Shown here piece by piece: positions 15,706 through 23,832 of a stretch of DNA of 64,000 nt. Numbering within the stretch: the first letter of the stretch is position 1; each line of letters begins with the position of its first letter. Position numbers and translations under genes: made by a program. Source of the DNA: CAYSAQ01 sp964429235 (GTDB taxonomy: Bacteria; Margulisbacteria; Riflemargulisbacteria; GWF2-35-9; DYQY01); NCBI GenBank assembly GCA_964429235.1, contig CAYSAQ010000009.1:11113-75112 (forward strand), read 5' to 3'. The notes under the pieces were generated by a model. It searched no databases. It was given only the letters and a program-made list of their open reading frames with translations, and was not told the DNA's origin.

Positions 15706-16527
15706 ATGAGAAAAAAAATAATAGCTGATAGTTCAACTAAACAGCATAAAATCACTATCGGAGAACTATTCGTAAACGATACGGAAAAGGCTCAAACTGC
15801 TAACCGTGCTTGGTTGCTAAAGAGTTTAGATGCGAGTGGCGTTGGACGAGTTGGAGTTAATAGACATCGTGCCCCACAAAATATTAATTATCCAGTAGTT
15901 AATATGTATTATGAAGCAATTTACGAGAAAGGCCGCGAGTATCATCCAATCCTTGCTGAACTGCTCAAACAAGGGTGGTTACAAAAAGTGCATAACCCAA
16001 GGTCTAGATATACTGATGTAAAATGGACTATAGATAAGGGGCCAGATAGCAGAGTTCTTAGGGAAAGTGGTTTTTCAAAATCAGATATTAATAAAGCTTG
16101 GGAAATATATAATTTAGTTCGTAGCGATAAATATATTGCTTCAATCCTTGGGCAGCTTAAGACTGACAATAAGATGGTTGTGCTAACTGGTGGGCTATAC
16201 TCTGGTTGTTTAAGAGCGATATATGAATATTTGTTAGACAGAAAAGATTCGGATAATAATGAACCGCTGCGAGTAGTTGTCTTTGAGCCAGCTATTTTCC
16301 CGCATTCAACTAATGGGGACATTAGCGATAGAGCAGATTTTATCGAGTTAACTCGTATTGAGAAGCCTAATGCTTGTTGTTATGTGGATGGAAGGGTTAA
16401 GATTAAGCCAGTAAAGGGTGAAAGACCCAATGTCTTTTTAGACATATATAGTTCAAAAGAATCTTTTGATTCTCATTTTGATAATCAATCTAGTAGATTC
16501 CAGAGGGTTACAAATGATGCAGAATAA
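15706..16527 (+). CDS. Hypothetical protein, 273 residues
   Basis: No family recognised. The protein is soluble and mixed alpha/beta, with a conserved-looking stretch MVVLTGGLYSGCLRAIYEYL (about 159-178) and LRVVVFEPAIFPHS. GATAAC ends 5 nt before the ATG and TTGCAA lies 18 nt further upstream, so the message may be leaderless. The next gene starts within its last codons, so the two are translationally coupled. Confidence 0.7.
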   Translation: MRKKIIADSSTKQHKITIGELFVNDTEKAQTANRAWLLKSLDASGVGRVGVNRHRAPQNINYPVVNMYYEAIYEKGREYHPILAELLKQGWLQKVHNPRSRYTDVKWTIDKGPDSRVLRESGFSKSDINKAWEIYNLVRSDKYIASILGQLKTDNKMVVLTGGLYSGCLRAIYEYLLDRKDSDNNEPLRVVVFEPAIFPHSTNGDISDRADFIELTRIEKPNACCYVDGRVKIKPVKGERPNVFLDIYSSKESFDSHFDNQSSRFQRVTNDAE

Positions 16528-17194
16528 AGTTATTTCTATGGTTTCCGATAAATTGCCTATAGGCAGGCCAGCTGAGTCATTTTTTAAAGAAACAGGCTTA
16601 TGGAGTAATAGCTCTAAACATGTTGCTAAAACAGCAGACGGCCTTGTTTTAAGCAAAGACGATAACGTTCTAGCAATAGGTGCTGGGATAGATTGGCAAC
16701 TATTAGTAGCATTTTCTTCAGCTGGAGCAAACGTTAGTTTGGCTCAACCAAGAAAGGCAACCAGTGAGATAGAAGGACAAATACCGCAAACAGATTTATT
16801 GGAAAATGGTTTAGCAGAAGCATTAGAAACTGTTCCGGCCAGCACGAAGGTAGCACTTGGGAATATTGATACTACTTCTTATCAAGATTATATTAATAAC
16901 GCACGTTTGCCTAAGCGTAGCTTTTCTGTTGCAGTACTGCCTAATATATTTGATATTCAGGTTGATAGAACGAAATCATCGTTTATGAAAAAATTATGCT
17001 TCTCACTTATGAATGAATCGAAGGTTTTATTCACATTTTATGGCAAGAGTGAGGGACGTGTTCAAGTGCTTTTGAGTGAGATTAGACAGGGGTTAGCTAA
17101 AAATAAATTTATTATTGAGGAAGAGCTAGTATTTGATGGTTCTTTAAGTTTTGATAAAACAGAAGTTTATCAGTTTAATATTCACCGAAGGTAG
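16514..17194 (+). CDS. Hypothetical protein with a glycine-rich nucleotide-binding-like loop
   Basis: The start is placed at 16514, where AGAGGG lies 6 nt upstream; the reading from 16466 would overlap the previous gene by 62 bp with no ribosome site. The 226-residue product contains DNVLAIGAGIDWQLLVAFSSAG, which resembles the first strand and loop of an SAM-dependent methyltransferase or a Rossmann fold, and a C-terminal SFDKTEVYQFNIHRR that also fits a methyltransferase edge strand. A shortened methyltransferase-like fold is possible, but the SAM site is not convincing. It works with the preceding gene, judging from their overlap. Confidence 0.65.
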   Translation: MMQNKVISMVSDKLPIGRPAESFFKETGLWSNSSKHVAKTADGLVLSKDDNVLAIGAGIDWQLLVAFSSAGANVSLAQPRKATSEIEGQIPQTDLLENGLAEALETVPASTKVALGNIDTTSYQDYINNARLPKRSFSVAVLPNIFDIQVDRTKSSFMKKLCFSLMNESKVLFTFYGKSEGRVQVLLSEIRQGLAKNKFIIEEELVFDGSLSFDKTEVYQFNIHRR

Positions 17195-17210
17195 CTATTT
17201 ATATATAGGC

Positions 17211-17240
17211 TTGTATAGGTAAGCAGTTGAACGATATAAT
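17211..17240 (+). promoter_or_regulatory. Promoter of the 107-residue membrane protein, leaderless type
   Basis: TTGTAT, 18 nt, TATAAT, then 6 nt to the ATG at 17247. No Shine-Dalgarno sequence. Confidence 0.55.
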
Positions 17241-17246
17241 AAACGT

Positions 17247-17570
17247 ATGTTACCAGAAATTACGACTAGATTATTGACTGATTATGCTATTTTATTAGCC
17301 TTTTTAGTTCCAGTTACTTTCCTTACAATTAGGTATCATATTTCTATTCAAGGCAAGCCTAGTGCGCAAGTTATTTCGCCTATAGAAGATGTGGTTCTTG
17401 AGAAAGAGGATGCTGAGACAGATATTGAAGAGCTTTATAAAAGCTTAAAAAAGAAATATGATCCTGCAAAAGCGGCAGATAAAAAAACAAGATCTAGAAA
17501 TATTCAAGTTTCGCAGAAACTTGAAAAAGCTTATAAAGCAAAAGACATTACTGCCTTACTTTCTATTTAA
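17247..17570 (+). CDS. Small membrane-anchored protein, unknown function
   Basis: 107 residues. One hydrophobic segment at about 10-29 (TDYAILLAFLVPVTFLTIRY), then a charged, Lys-rich helical tail (DIEELYKSLKKKYDPAKAADKKTRSRN). No family recognised. Its stop codon overlaps the stop of the convergent gene by 4 bp. Confidence 0.6.
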   Translation: MLPEITTRLLTDYAILLAFLVPVTFLTIRYHISIQGKPSAQVISPIEDVVLEKEDAETDIEELYKSLKKKYDPAKAADKKTRSRNIQVSQKLEKAYKAKDITALLSI

Positions 17571-17902
17571 CTTTTATGCCAAAAATACCCGTCTATTGGA
17601 ATAAACCAGAATGAACAAGCATACTTATCATTTGATTTAACTGTTTTTAGTCTTTCTGATAATGAAGCAATATTACGCTTATCAGTTACTGCTGTAATGA
17701 TATTATTGTTCGACTCGTCTCGTAGTGTTTGTAAAATAAAGCTTAAGTTAGGGATGTTTTTGTCATGTCTACTTTGAATGCTTTCACCATTGGATACAAT
17801 TGTTTCGTGTACATATTCTTCTGATAAGCATTCTAGAACATCAATTAAATATTCTGTCTCATGTAGGTTAATAAAAACCATTGTATTAAATTCACTTTCC
17901 AT
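17567..17902 (-). CDS. Small soluble protein coupled to a CPA2 antiporter, possibly PII-like
   Basis: 111 residues, beta-alpha-beta pattern: MVFINLHETEYLIDVLECL, then a loop, then SFILQTLRDESNNNIITAVTD. The ATG overlaps the antiporter stop (TAATG) and AAGGAGG lies 7 nt upstream, so the pair is tightly coupled. Small ferredoxin-fold, PII-like proteins are known to be encoded next to transporters and to gate them; the size, fold pattern and coupling fit that role, but no PII signature is seen. Function is inference. Confidence 0.7.
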   Translation of the reverse strand: MESEFNTMVFINLHETEYLIDVLECLSEEYVHETIVSNGESIQSRHDKNIPNLSFILQTLRDESNNNIITAVTDKRNIASLSERLKTVKSNDKYACSFWFIPIDGYFWHKS

Positions 17903-19128
17903 TATTGCCTCCTTGTTTTATTTGCCTCTCCAGCTTTTGTTAGAGAAATTTTTGTCATTATTGGGCCAACCACTTCTGTTATTATTGTAGATCCTAGCAG
18001 TACATTTATAATTATTGAAGCCATTGCCTTTCCATGAATACCTAAGTTGCCAAAATCTTTTGCGACTATTAATGCTAGTCCAATAGCAACGCCTATTTGA
18101 GATAATAAACTAAAGCCAATGTATTTTTTAACCACTGGTTCAGCATCTGCTATTTTAGCTCCTAAAGAAGCTCCTGAGATTTTTCCTATAAATCTTGATA
18201 TAAGAAAAACTAAAACAATAGCCCATAAGCTAAATAGTACAGATATTTTCAAATGTGCACCAGCTGTTACAAAAAATGCTATGAATATCGGAGGAGATAT
18301 TCTTTGTACAAAGTCTATTAGTTTTTTGCCAGATAATCTTGAGAAGTTTGATAATATTACTCCATAAGTCATGTTTGTTAGTAGTGGAGATAAGTCTAGA
18401 GTGTTAGCTAATCCTGTAATAAGTAAAAGAGTGCCAAAGTTTATTATGTATAGGTTTTCTGACTGAATAGATTTTCTGCTAACATTAACAATTATATATC
18501 CTGCGATAAGCCCAATTAAGAGTGATAGCACTATTTCTTCAGCTGCAAAAAATAATATTTTTGCAAAATTAGGATTGGATGTAGGGACAAGAAGTACTTT
18601 AGCAATTGATGCTGCAAGAGAATAAAACATTAAGGCAAATGCATCATCTATTGCCACAACGGCAAGAATCATTTTTGTTAATGGCCCATTAGCTTTCAAT
18701 TCTTTAATAACCATTACTGTAGCTGCAGGTGCTGTTGCTGAGCCGATAGCTCCTAAAATTAAGGCTAATGGTGCATTTTTAAAGAAAAACATTGTAGCAG
18801 TTGAGACTAATAAGAAAGTGGTTAGGGATTCAAACAGCGCTATAATAATAATTTTTTTACCAGAAGTATAAAGTTCATACAATTTTATTTCTGAACCTAC
18901 TATAAAAGCAATAATTGCTAAGGCAAGGTCACTAATAATATTTACATTAACGAGAATTTTCTCTGAAAAAATATTTAATAAAGATGGTCCTAAGACAACA
19001 CCTATAAGCACATAACCAGCAACAGCTGGTATTTTTAGCTTCATACATAACTTGCCGGTTATGTATCCAAGGATAGTTGCTAATCCTATTACTTCAAGTG
19101 CATTCAGGTTCAGTAAATTTGCAATCAT
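17902..19128 (-). CDS. Cation:proton antiporter, CPA2/Kef-type membrane domain
   Basis: 408 residues with about 12 membrane segments. Contains AGYVLIGVVLGPSLLN near the N-terminus and the ion-site motif VAIDDAFALMFYSL, with the paired Asp seen in CPA2 exchangers. There is no C-terminal TrkA-N or TrkA-C domain, so any regulation must come from another protein, perhaps the small gene that overlaps its stop. CTGGAG precedes the ATG. Exchange of Na+ or K+ against H+ is expected. Confidence 0.88.
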   Translation of the reverse strand: MIANLLNLNALEVIGLATILGYITGKLCMKLKIPAVAGYVLIGVVLGPSLLNIFSEKILVNVNIISDLALAIIAFIVGSEIKLYELYTSGKKIIIIALFESLTTFLLVSTATMFFFKNAPLALILGAIGSATAPAATVMVIKELKANGPLTKMILAVVAIDDAFALMFYSLAASIAKVLLVPTSNPNFAKILFFAAEEIVLSLLIGLIAGYIIVNVSRKSIQSENLYIINFGTLLLITGLANTLDLSPLLTNMTYGVILSNFSRLSGKKLIDFVQRISPPIFIAFFVTAGAHLKISVLFSLWAIVLVFLISRFIGKISGASLGAKIADAEPVVKKYIGFSLLSQIGVAIGLALIVAKDFGNLGIHGKAMASIIINVLLGSTIITEVVGPIMTKISLTKAGEANKTRRQ

Positions 19129-19224
19129 TTTTTTCTCCAGCAGAAAGTCTAATCCTTTTACGTGTCTATGACAAGTTCATTAATTGTCTTGTTACTAGTT
19201 AGTTTCTGCGTTAATTTTAAAAGT

Positions 19225-19893
19225 ATGAGGAAAGTATTTTTATTGTTATTTATTTTTTCATTATTATTTGCATTTAGGTTTCCTGAAGGCAAGTATGATC
19301 TTAATGAGCAAGGATTAGATTATGCGCTTTATGTTCCTGAAAAGCTTTCAGGAAAGATGATAGTTGTATTGCATGGTTCTGGGGAGAGAGGCAAAACATA
19401 TGTTGATCATTGGCATGAAGCAGCAAAAAAGAATGATTATATAGTTGTAGCGCCAGATTCTGTTGATAAAAATGGATGGAGCTTGGCTGATGAAGAGAAG
19501 CTTATTCATCTTATTAAATTAGTTAAAAGAACGTATGAGGTAGATACCGTTTTGCTTAATGGAGCCTCATCAGGAGGACATTTCGCACTTTATATGGCAT
19601 TTAATTTTCCTGAGCGTTTTGATGCAGTATGTACTTTTATGGGGTTAGTAATTAATTCTTTAAGCCCAAGGGTATTGCCTGTAAGCTCAAGAACAAAGGT
19701 ACTTCCCATGTTATTAATTCATGGAGTTTTGGATGAGAAGATTCCTGTAAAATATGCTCGCTGGAATGTGCAAAGGTTGAGAGAAAAGGGATATGATGTT
19801 ACCTATTGGGAAGAGCCTGATATGAAACATGAGTATTATCGTAAAGTAAATGAGGATATTTTAGTTTGGTTTGAAGAAGCTATCTCTCAGTAG
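19225..19893 (+). CDS. Alpha/beta hydrolase (esterase/peptidase type), exported or membrane-anchored
   Basis: 222 residues. N-terminal MRKVFLLLFIFSLLFAF is a signal peptide or anchor, which is why the ATG at 19225 is preferred to a GTG at 19162. The hydrolase core has the oxyanion region VVLHGSGERG, nucleophile motif NGASSGGH, the acid in GVLDEKIP, and the histidine in MKHEY. It resembles feruloyl-esterase or dienelactone-hydrolase-like enzymes; the substrate is unknown. The gene end overlaps the convergent rhodanese gene by 14 bp. Confidence 0.75.
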   Translation: MRKVFLLLFIFSLLFAFRFPEGKYDLNEQGLDYALYVPEKLSGKMIVVLHGSGERGKTYVDHWHEAAKKNDYIVVAPDSVDKNGWSLADEEKLIHLIKLVKRTYEVDTVLLNGASSGGHFALYMAFNFPERFDAVCTFMGLVINSLSPRVLPVSSRTKVLPMLLIHGVLDEKIPVKYARWNVQRLREKGYDVTYWEEPDMKHEYYRKVNEDILVWFEEAISQ

Positions 19894-20332
19894 GATAGTC
19901 GTGAAGTCCCCATTCAATCATTCCACCAGTCATGCAGTATATTTTCATGAATGAGAAAAGTTTCATTACTTCCATAGCTTTCTGAGCGCTTGAGTGTCTT
20001 TGTCCACAAAGAATGTATGCTTCATTCTTATTTAAATCTTTAAGTAGTGAAGAATTTTTAAAGTTTCTTATTGGAATGTTTATTGCATTACGAATATGCC
20101 CTCTTAGGAATTCTTTTTCACTACGAACATCAATAACTATATAGTCATCCCCTGAGTCTGATTTATATAGAAGGCTATATGTAGCAGATGGAGAAATAAA
20201 TCCATATCGAGGTTTGCTTGAGTCATTGCCTCTTTTTTTTGAGAAGTTGCCTTTATACTCTGATACAAGCTTTACAGCAAGTATTCCAAAGACAGTTATT
20301 AGTATTGTATTTATAAAAAAGAAAAAATCCAT
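19880..20332 (-). CDS. Membrane-anchored rhodanese-like protein
   Basis: 150 residues: an N-terminal membrane segment (FFFFINTILITVFGILAVKLV), then a single rhodanese domain with YIVIDVRSEKEFLRGHIRNAINIP, catalytic-loop LCGQRHSS and the closing MTGGMIEWGLHDYP. The cysteine is present, so sulfur transfer is possible. The domain would lie on one face of the inner membrane. It is divergent from htpG. Confidence 0.82.
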   Translation of the reverse strand: MDFFFFINTILITVFGILAVKLVSEYKGNFSKKRGNDSSKPRYGFISPSATYSLLYKSDSGDDYIVIDVRSEKEFLRGHIRNAINIPIRNFKNSSLLKDLNKNEAYILCGQRHSSAQKAMEVMKLFSFMKIYCMTGGMIEWGLHDYPTER

Positions 20333-20389
20333 AATATATCCTTTGATGAAATATTACCAATTAGCAACGTTCTTAGCAATAGCTTTTGG

Positions 20390-20418
20390 TTGATACAATT
20401 ATATATAGGTCGTATAAT
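20390..20418 (+). promoter_or_regulatory. htpG promoter
   Basis: TTGATA, 17 nt, TATAAT. The start of htpG is 32 nt beyond the -10 box, and GGAGG stands at 20440-20444, so this unit has a normal leader with a ribosome site. Confidence 0.7.
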
Positions 20419-20450
20419 TCGGTGTTGAAAATATTTTATGGAGGTAAAAA

Positions 20451-22367
20451 ATGGTTGAAAAGGCAGTAGAAAAGTTTGAGTTTAAGGCAGAGGTCAAGCA
20501 GTTACTGGATTTAGTAGTTCATTCGCTGTACTCTCATAAGGATATTTTTTTAAGAGAGCTAATATCTAATGCATCTGATGCAATAGATAAAAGGAAGTTC
20601 CAGTCATTAACAGACCCATCTCTTGCTGTAGATGAGTATAGTATTAAGATTAATCGCGATGAAAAGAAAAAAGTTTTAACTATTACTGATACAGGAATAG
20701 GTATGAGTAAGAAGGATTTGTTAGATAATCTTGGAACAATCGCTAGATCTGGCACCAAGAGTTTTGTTGAAAAATTGAAAAGTGCTAAAGAAGAGAATCC
20801 TTTAGAATTAATTGGGCAGTTTGGGGTAGGTTTTTATTCTGCTTTTATGGTTTCTGATAAGATTGAAGTTGTTTCTAAGAAAGCAGGGGCAAAAAAAGCT
20901 TATAAGTGGATTTCAAAAGGAGAAGGCGGGTTCCAGTTGACTGAAGCAGATCGTGCAGAAGTTGGAACAGATGTTATTCTTTATTTGAAAGAAGATGATT
21001 CCAAATACCTAGAAGAACAAGAGATCAGACAAATTGTTAAAAAGTATTCTGACTTTGTAGAACATCCGATTGTTATGGATATAAAAAAGAGTGAGTATCC
21101 AAAGAAAGAGGATGGTTCTACAGACTACGATGCTACTCCTTCAGAAATAATATCTGAAGATGAGCTTAATTCAAGAAAAGCAATTTGGGCTAAGCCAAAG
21201 GCTGAAGTAACTAAAGATGAATATAATGAGTTTTATAAACATATTACTCATGATTACACAGACCCTTTAAAAGTTATCCATTATTCTGCAGAAGGAACCA
21301 TAGAGTTTAAAGCATTGCTCTATGTTCCATCAAAAGCTCCTATGAATATTTATCAAGCTGAGGATAAAAAGGGCATACAGTTATTTGTTAAGAGAGTTTT
21401 TATTATGGACGACTATATGAATTTAGTTCCTGAGTACTTAAGGTTTATTAAAGGGGTAGTCGATTCCAGTGATCTTCCATTAAATGTTTCTCGTGAGATT
21501 TTGCAACAAGATAGACATTTAGAGAAGATAAAAAAAGGCATAGTTAAGAAAGTTCTTTCTACATTAAAAGCCATGAAAGATAAAAACCAAGACGAATATG
21601 ATAAGTTTTATAATGCTTTTGGATCTGTTCTTAAAGAAGGCATCCATTATGATTCTGACAATAAAGATAAACTTTCAGAGTTGCTTATGTTTAAGACAAC
21701 TAAGTCAGCGGTAAATAAGTCCTTGGATCAGTATATTTCAGATATGGGAGAAGAACAGAATGATATTTATTATTTGCTAGCAAAAAGTGTAGAAGAAGCT
21801 AAGAATTTACCAGTATTAGAGGCTTTTAATAAAAAAGGATATGAAGTTATTCTAATGACAGATCATGTTGATGATTGGGTTGTAAGTGCTCTTTCTGAAT
21901 ATAAGGACAAGAAGCTCGTGGCAGTTGATAAAGGTGACATCAATATTGCGGATGAAGAGACTGAGAAAGAATTATCAGAAAAAAAAGAAGAGTATAAGAA
22001 TTTGTTAGAATTTATGAATAAAGAACTTAGTGAAGAAGTTAAAGAGGTTCGTTTTTCAAGCAGATTAACTGATAGTGTTAGTTGTTTGGTTAATGATCAA
22101 AACTCAATGACACAAAATATGCAGGAGATGTTTAAGGCAATGGGACAAGCAATGCCAGATCAAAAGAAGATTTTAGAATTAAATCCTTCGCATAAATTAG
22201 TAGAAGTTTTAAAGCAAGAATTCGAGAGTAATGCAGCTTCTCCATTGTTAAAGGGGTATATTACATTATTACATGAGCAAGCTTTAATCGCAGATGGAGA
22301 TAAGCTGTCAAATCCATTAGCTTTTACAAAGAAGCTAACAGACTTAATGTTAAAAGCTGTTAAGTAG
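20451..22367 (+). CDS. htpG: Molecular chaperone HtpG (Hsp90)
   Basis: 638 residues, the usual bacterial Hsp90 length. N-terminal GHKL ATPase motifs: FLRELISNASDAIDK, ITDTGIGM, and IGQFGVGFYSAFMVS. Middle domain with VKRVFIMDDY and LPLNVSREILQQ. The C-terminal dimerisation domain ends in a run of Ala and Leu. Transcribed alone from a good promoter and closed by a strong terminator. Confidence 0.97.
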   Translation: MVEKAVEKFEFKAEVKQLLDLVVHSLYSHKDIFLRELISNASDAIDKRKFQSLTDPSLAVDEYSIKINRDEKKKVLTITDTGIGMSKKDLLDNLGTIARSGTKSFVEKLKSAKEENPLELIGQFGVGFYSAFMVSDKIEVVSKKAGAKKAYKWISKGEGGFQLTEADRAEVGTDVILYLKEDDSKYLEEQEIRQIVKKYSDFVEHPIVMDIKKSEYPKKEDGSTDYDATPSEIISEDELNSRKAIWAKPKAEVTKDEYNEFYKHITHDYTDPLKVIHYSAEGTIEFKALLYVPSKAPMNIYQAEDKKGIQLFVKRVFIMDDYMNLVPEYLRFIKGVVDSSDLPLNVSREILQQDRHLEKIKKGIVKKVLSTLKAMKDKNQDEYDKFYNAFGSVLKEGIHYDSDNKDKLSELLMFKTTKSAVNKSLDQYISDMGEEQNDIYYLLAKSVEEAKNLPVLEAFNKKGYEVILMTDHVDDWVVSALSEYKDKKLVAVDKGDINIADEETEKELSEKKEEYKNLLEFMNKELSEEVKEVRFSSRLTDSVSCLVNDQNSMTQNMQEMFKAMGQAMPDQKKILELNPSHKLVEVLKQEFESNAASPLLKGYITLLHEQALIADGDKLSNPLAFTKKLTDLMLKAVK

Positions 22368-22387
22368 AGTTTAAGTTTATTGAGTAT

Positions 22388-22420
22388 AAAAAAGCCCAGA
22401 ATTATTCTGGGCTTTTTTGT
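22388..22420. terminator. Bidirectional intrinsic terminator
   Basis: A-run, AGCCCAGAA / TTCTGGGCT stem, then TTTTTT. Because the stem has A residues on one side and T residues on the other it can end htpG on the plus strand and the OmpA-like gene on the minus strand. Confidence 0.88.
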
Positions 22421-22448
22421 TTTCTTTCAAAAATAGTTTTAATCAATT

Positions 22449-23381
22449 CTATTGATAAAAATTAAGTTCAACTCTTCTATTTAAATAGATGTATTCACTA
22501 ATATCATTAACGCCACCGTCTTGGATGCTTATTTTGTCATCATTTATTTCGTAAGTGTCAGTTAACAATTGTTTGATAGCATTAGCTCGTTGGATAGTAA
22601 TCTCAGATTGTTTTTTTTCTACATCATTTGTGTATCCAATTAGCAATACTTTCAATTCTGGGTTTGCTTTTAGAATATTCGCTGCTTTTTCAATACGTTG
22701 TTGCCCCGAGTAACCAATTACAGAACTATCTCTATAAAATCTTCCAACGATTATTTTTTGATCATTAAGGAAAACTTTTTGAGGAGCCGTTACAATTGGT
22801 TCCTTTTTTACATCTTCAATTATTACTGGTTCCTTTTTCTTTTCTACTTTTTCAGCAACAGGTTTAGGCTCAGCTTTTTTTTCTGTTTTTTCGCTTAGGT
22901 CTAATGCCATTCCAAACATGAAAATAAGGTCAGAATCTTTGTTGCCAGGATTATATTTATTTCTAAATTCTAGGCAATACTCATATTTTCCACCAAAGTT
23001 AAACCCAGCACCAGCATCAATACCTTTATCCCAAATTTCGTTGTTTAATTTGTCGGCATATAGGAATGTACTTAGTCCAGCAGATAAAAATGGCTTAATG
23101 CTAAACATTGGGTCGAATAAATATTGTGCATTAACTGCCCCATACCAGCCAGTTGTTTTTTTGCCAGTTGAGATTAGTTCACTAGGAAAGATTCCAATAT
23201 CTAATTTGAGTCTTAGTCTATCTGCAATATTTTCACCATATCCAACGCCAATCATTCCTGCATTATGATGGTCGATACTATCTTGAAAGTCGATTGCTCC
23301 TATAAATGGACTAAGTTCTCCTGCGAAGGTGAATGGTAATAATATTGCTGAAATCAAGATGGATAAAATAATTTTTCTCAT
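22449..23381 (-). CDS. OmpA-family outer-membrane protein
   Basis: 310 residues. Signal peptide MRKIILSILISAILLPFTFA, then a beta-rich N-terminal part of about 140 residues with alternating aromatic residues, as in a small outer-membrane barrel. A Lys/Glu/Pro-rich linker follows (KKAEPKPVAEKVEKKKEPV). The C-terminus is an OmpA-like peptidoglycan-binding domain with LLIGYTND and the closing NRRVELNF. The NRRVE ending is the family hallmark. AAGGAG precedes the ATG. Its presence argues for an outer membrane. Confidence 0.85.
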   Translation of the reverse strand: MRKIILSILISAILLPFTFAGELSPFIGAIDFQDSIDHHNAGMIGVGYGENIADRLRLKLDIGIFPSELISTGKKTTGWYGAVNAQYLFDPMFSIKPFLSAGLSTFLYADKLNNEIWDKGIDAGAGFNFGGKYEYCLEFRNKYNPGNKDSDLIFMFGMALDLSEKTEKKAEPKPVAEKVEKKKEPVIIEDVKKEPIVTAPQKVFLNDQKIIVGRFYRDSSVIGYSGQQRIEKAANILKANPELKVLLIGYTNDVEKKQSEITIQRANAIKQLLTDTYEINDDKISIQDGGVNDISEYIYLNRRVELNFYQ

Positions 23382-23475
23382 AGTTCTTCTCCTTGGTTTT
23401 TATGTAGTTACTTTAAAATCATAAGGCAATATCAATGTAGAATCAAGTTTCATGCTTAAGAACAAGAAATAGCGG

Positions 23476-23504
23476 TTGTAGGTAATGAGATTATTATATA
23501 TAAT
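23476..23504 (+). promoter_or_regulatory. Probable promoter of the tRNA gene
   Basis: TTGTAG, 17 nt, TATAAT, ending 41 nt before the tRNA. A hairpin CCTAAG / CTTAGG (23511-23529) lies in the would-be leader, and its loop sequence AAGTTTCATGCTTA also occurs at 23445-23458. Confidence 0.5.
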
Positions 23505-23545
23505 TGAACACCTAAGTTTCATGCTTAGGTTAATTTGATTTGTCC

Positions 23546-23634
23546 GCCGGGGTGGTGGAATTGGTAGACACGAGGGACTTAAAATCCCTTGGAAATTTAT
23601 TTCCGTGCCGGTTCAATTCCGGCCCTCGGCACCA
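23546..23634 (+). tRNA. tRNA-Leu (anticodon UAA)
   Basis: Acceptor stem GCCGGGG pairs with CCTCGGC (one G-U pair), followed by an encoded ACCA. The anticodon loop is CTTAAAA, giving the anticodon TAA, between AGGGA and TCCCT. A long variable arm (TTGGAAATTTATTTCCGT) fits a class II leucine tRNA, and GGTTCAATTCC is the T arm. Confidence 0.96.
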
Positions 23635-23676
23635 AATCTTAGTATCGGACAAATCAGTTATTAGAAAGGATTCATT

Positions 23677-23832
23677 ATGAAATTATTCAAAAAAATTTAT
23701 GATATTATTGATGGTTTTTTAGAAAAAGAATCTGCTAAAACAACTTGTGGTTGTTCTAGTGATAGTAAAAAAGAAGATTCTTGTTGTTCTGATGATAAAA
23801 AAGAACAAGACAACTCATGCTGCAGTCAATAA
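23677..23832 (+). CDS. 51-residue cysteine-rich peptide
   Basis: Small ORF with AGAAAGGA just before the ATG. The product has a helical N-terminus (MKLFKKIYDIIDGFLEKE) and an acidic, Lys-rich tail with six cysteines: CGC at 24-26, CC at 36-37 and CC at 48-49, the last two in repeated SCCS contexts. The end of the gene overlaps the permease gene by 16 bp, so translation is coupled. Paired cysteines suggest binding of soft metals or arsenic, perhaps handing the ion to the permease. No known family; function is inferred from composition and context. Confidence 0.65.
   Translation: MKLFKKIYDIIDGFLEKESAKTTCGCSSDSKKEDSCCSDDKKEQDNSCCSQ

Noticed and set aside
16466..16513. Longer start for the 16514-17194 gene
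   Set aside because: It would overlap the previous gene by 62 bp with no ribosome site, whereas AGAGGG supports the ATG at 16514.
19162..19224. Upstream GTG start of the alpha/beta hydrolase
   Set aside because: It adds a second hydrophobic stretch ahead of a normal signal peptide and has no ribosome site.
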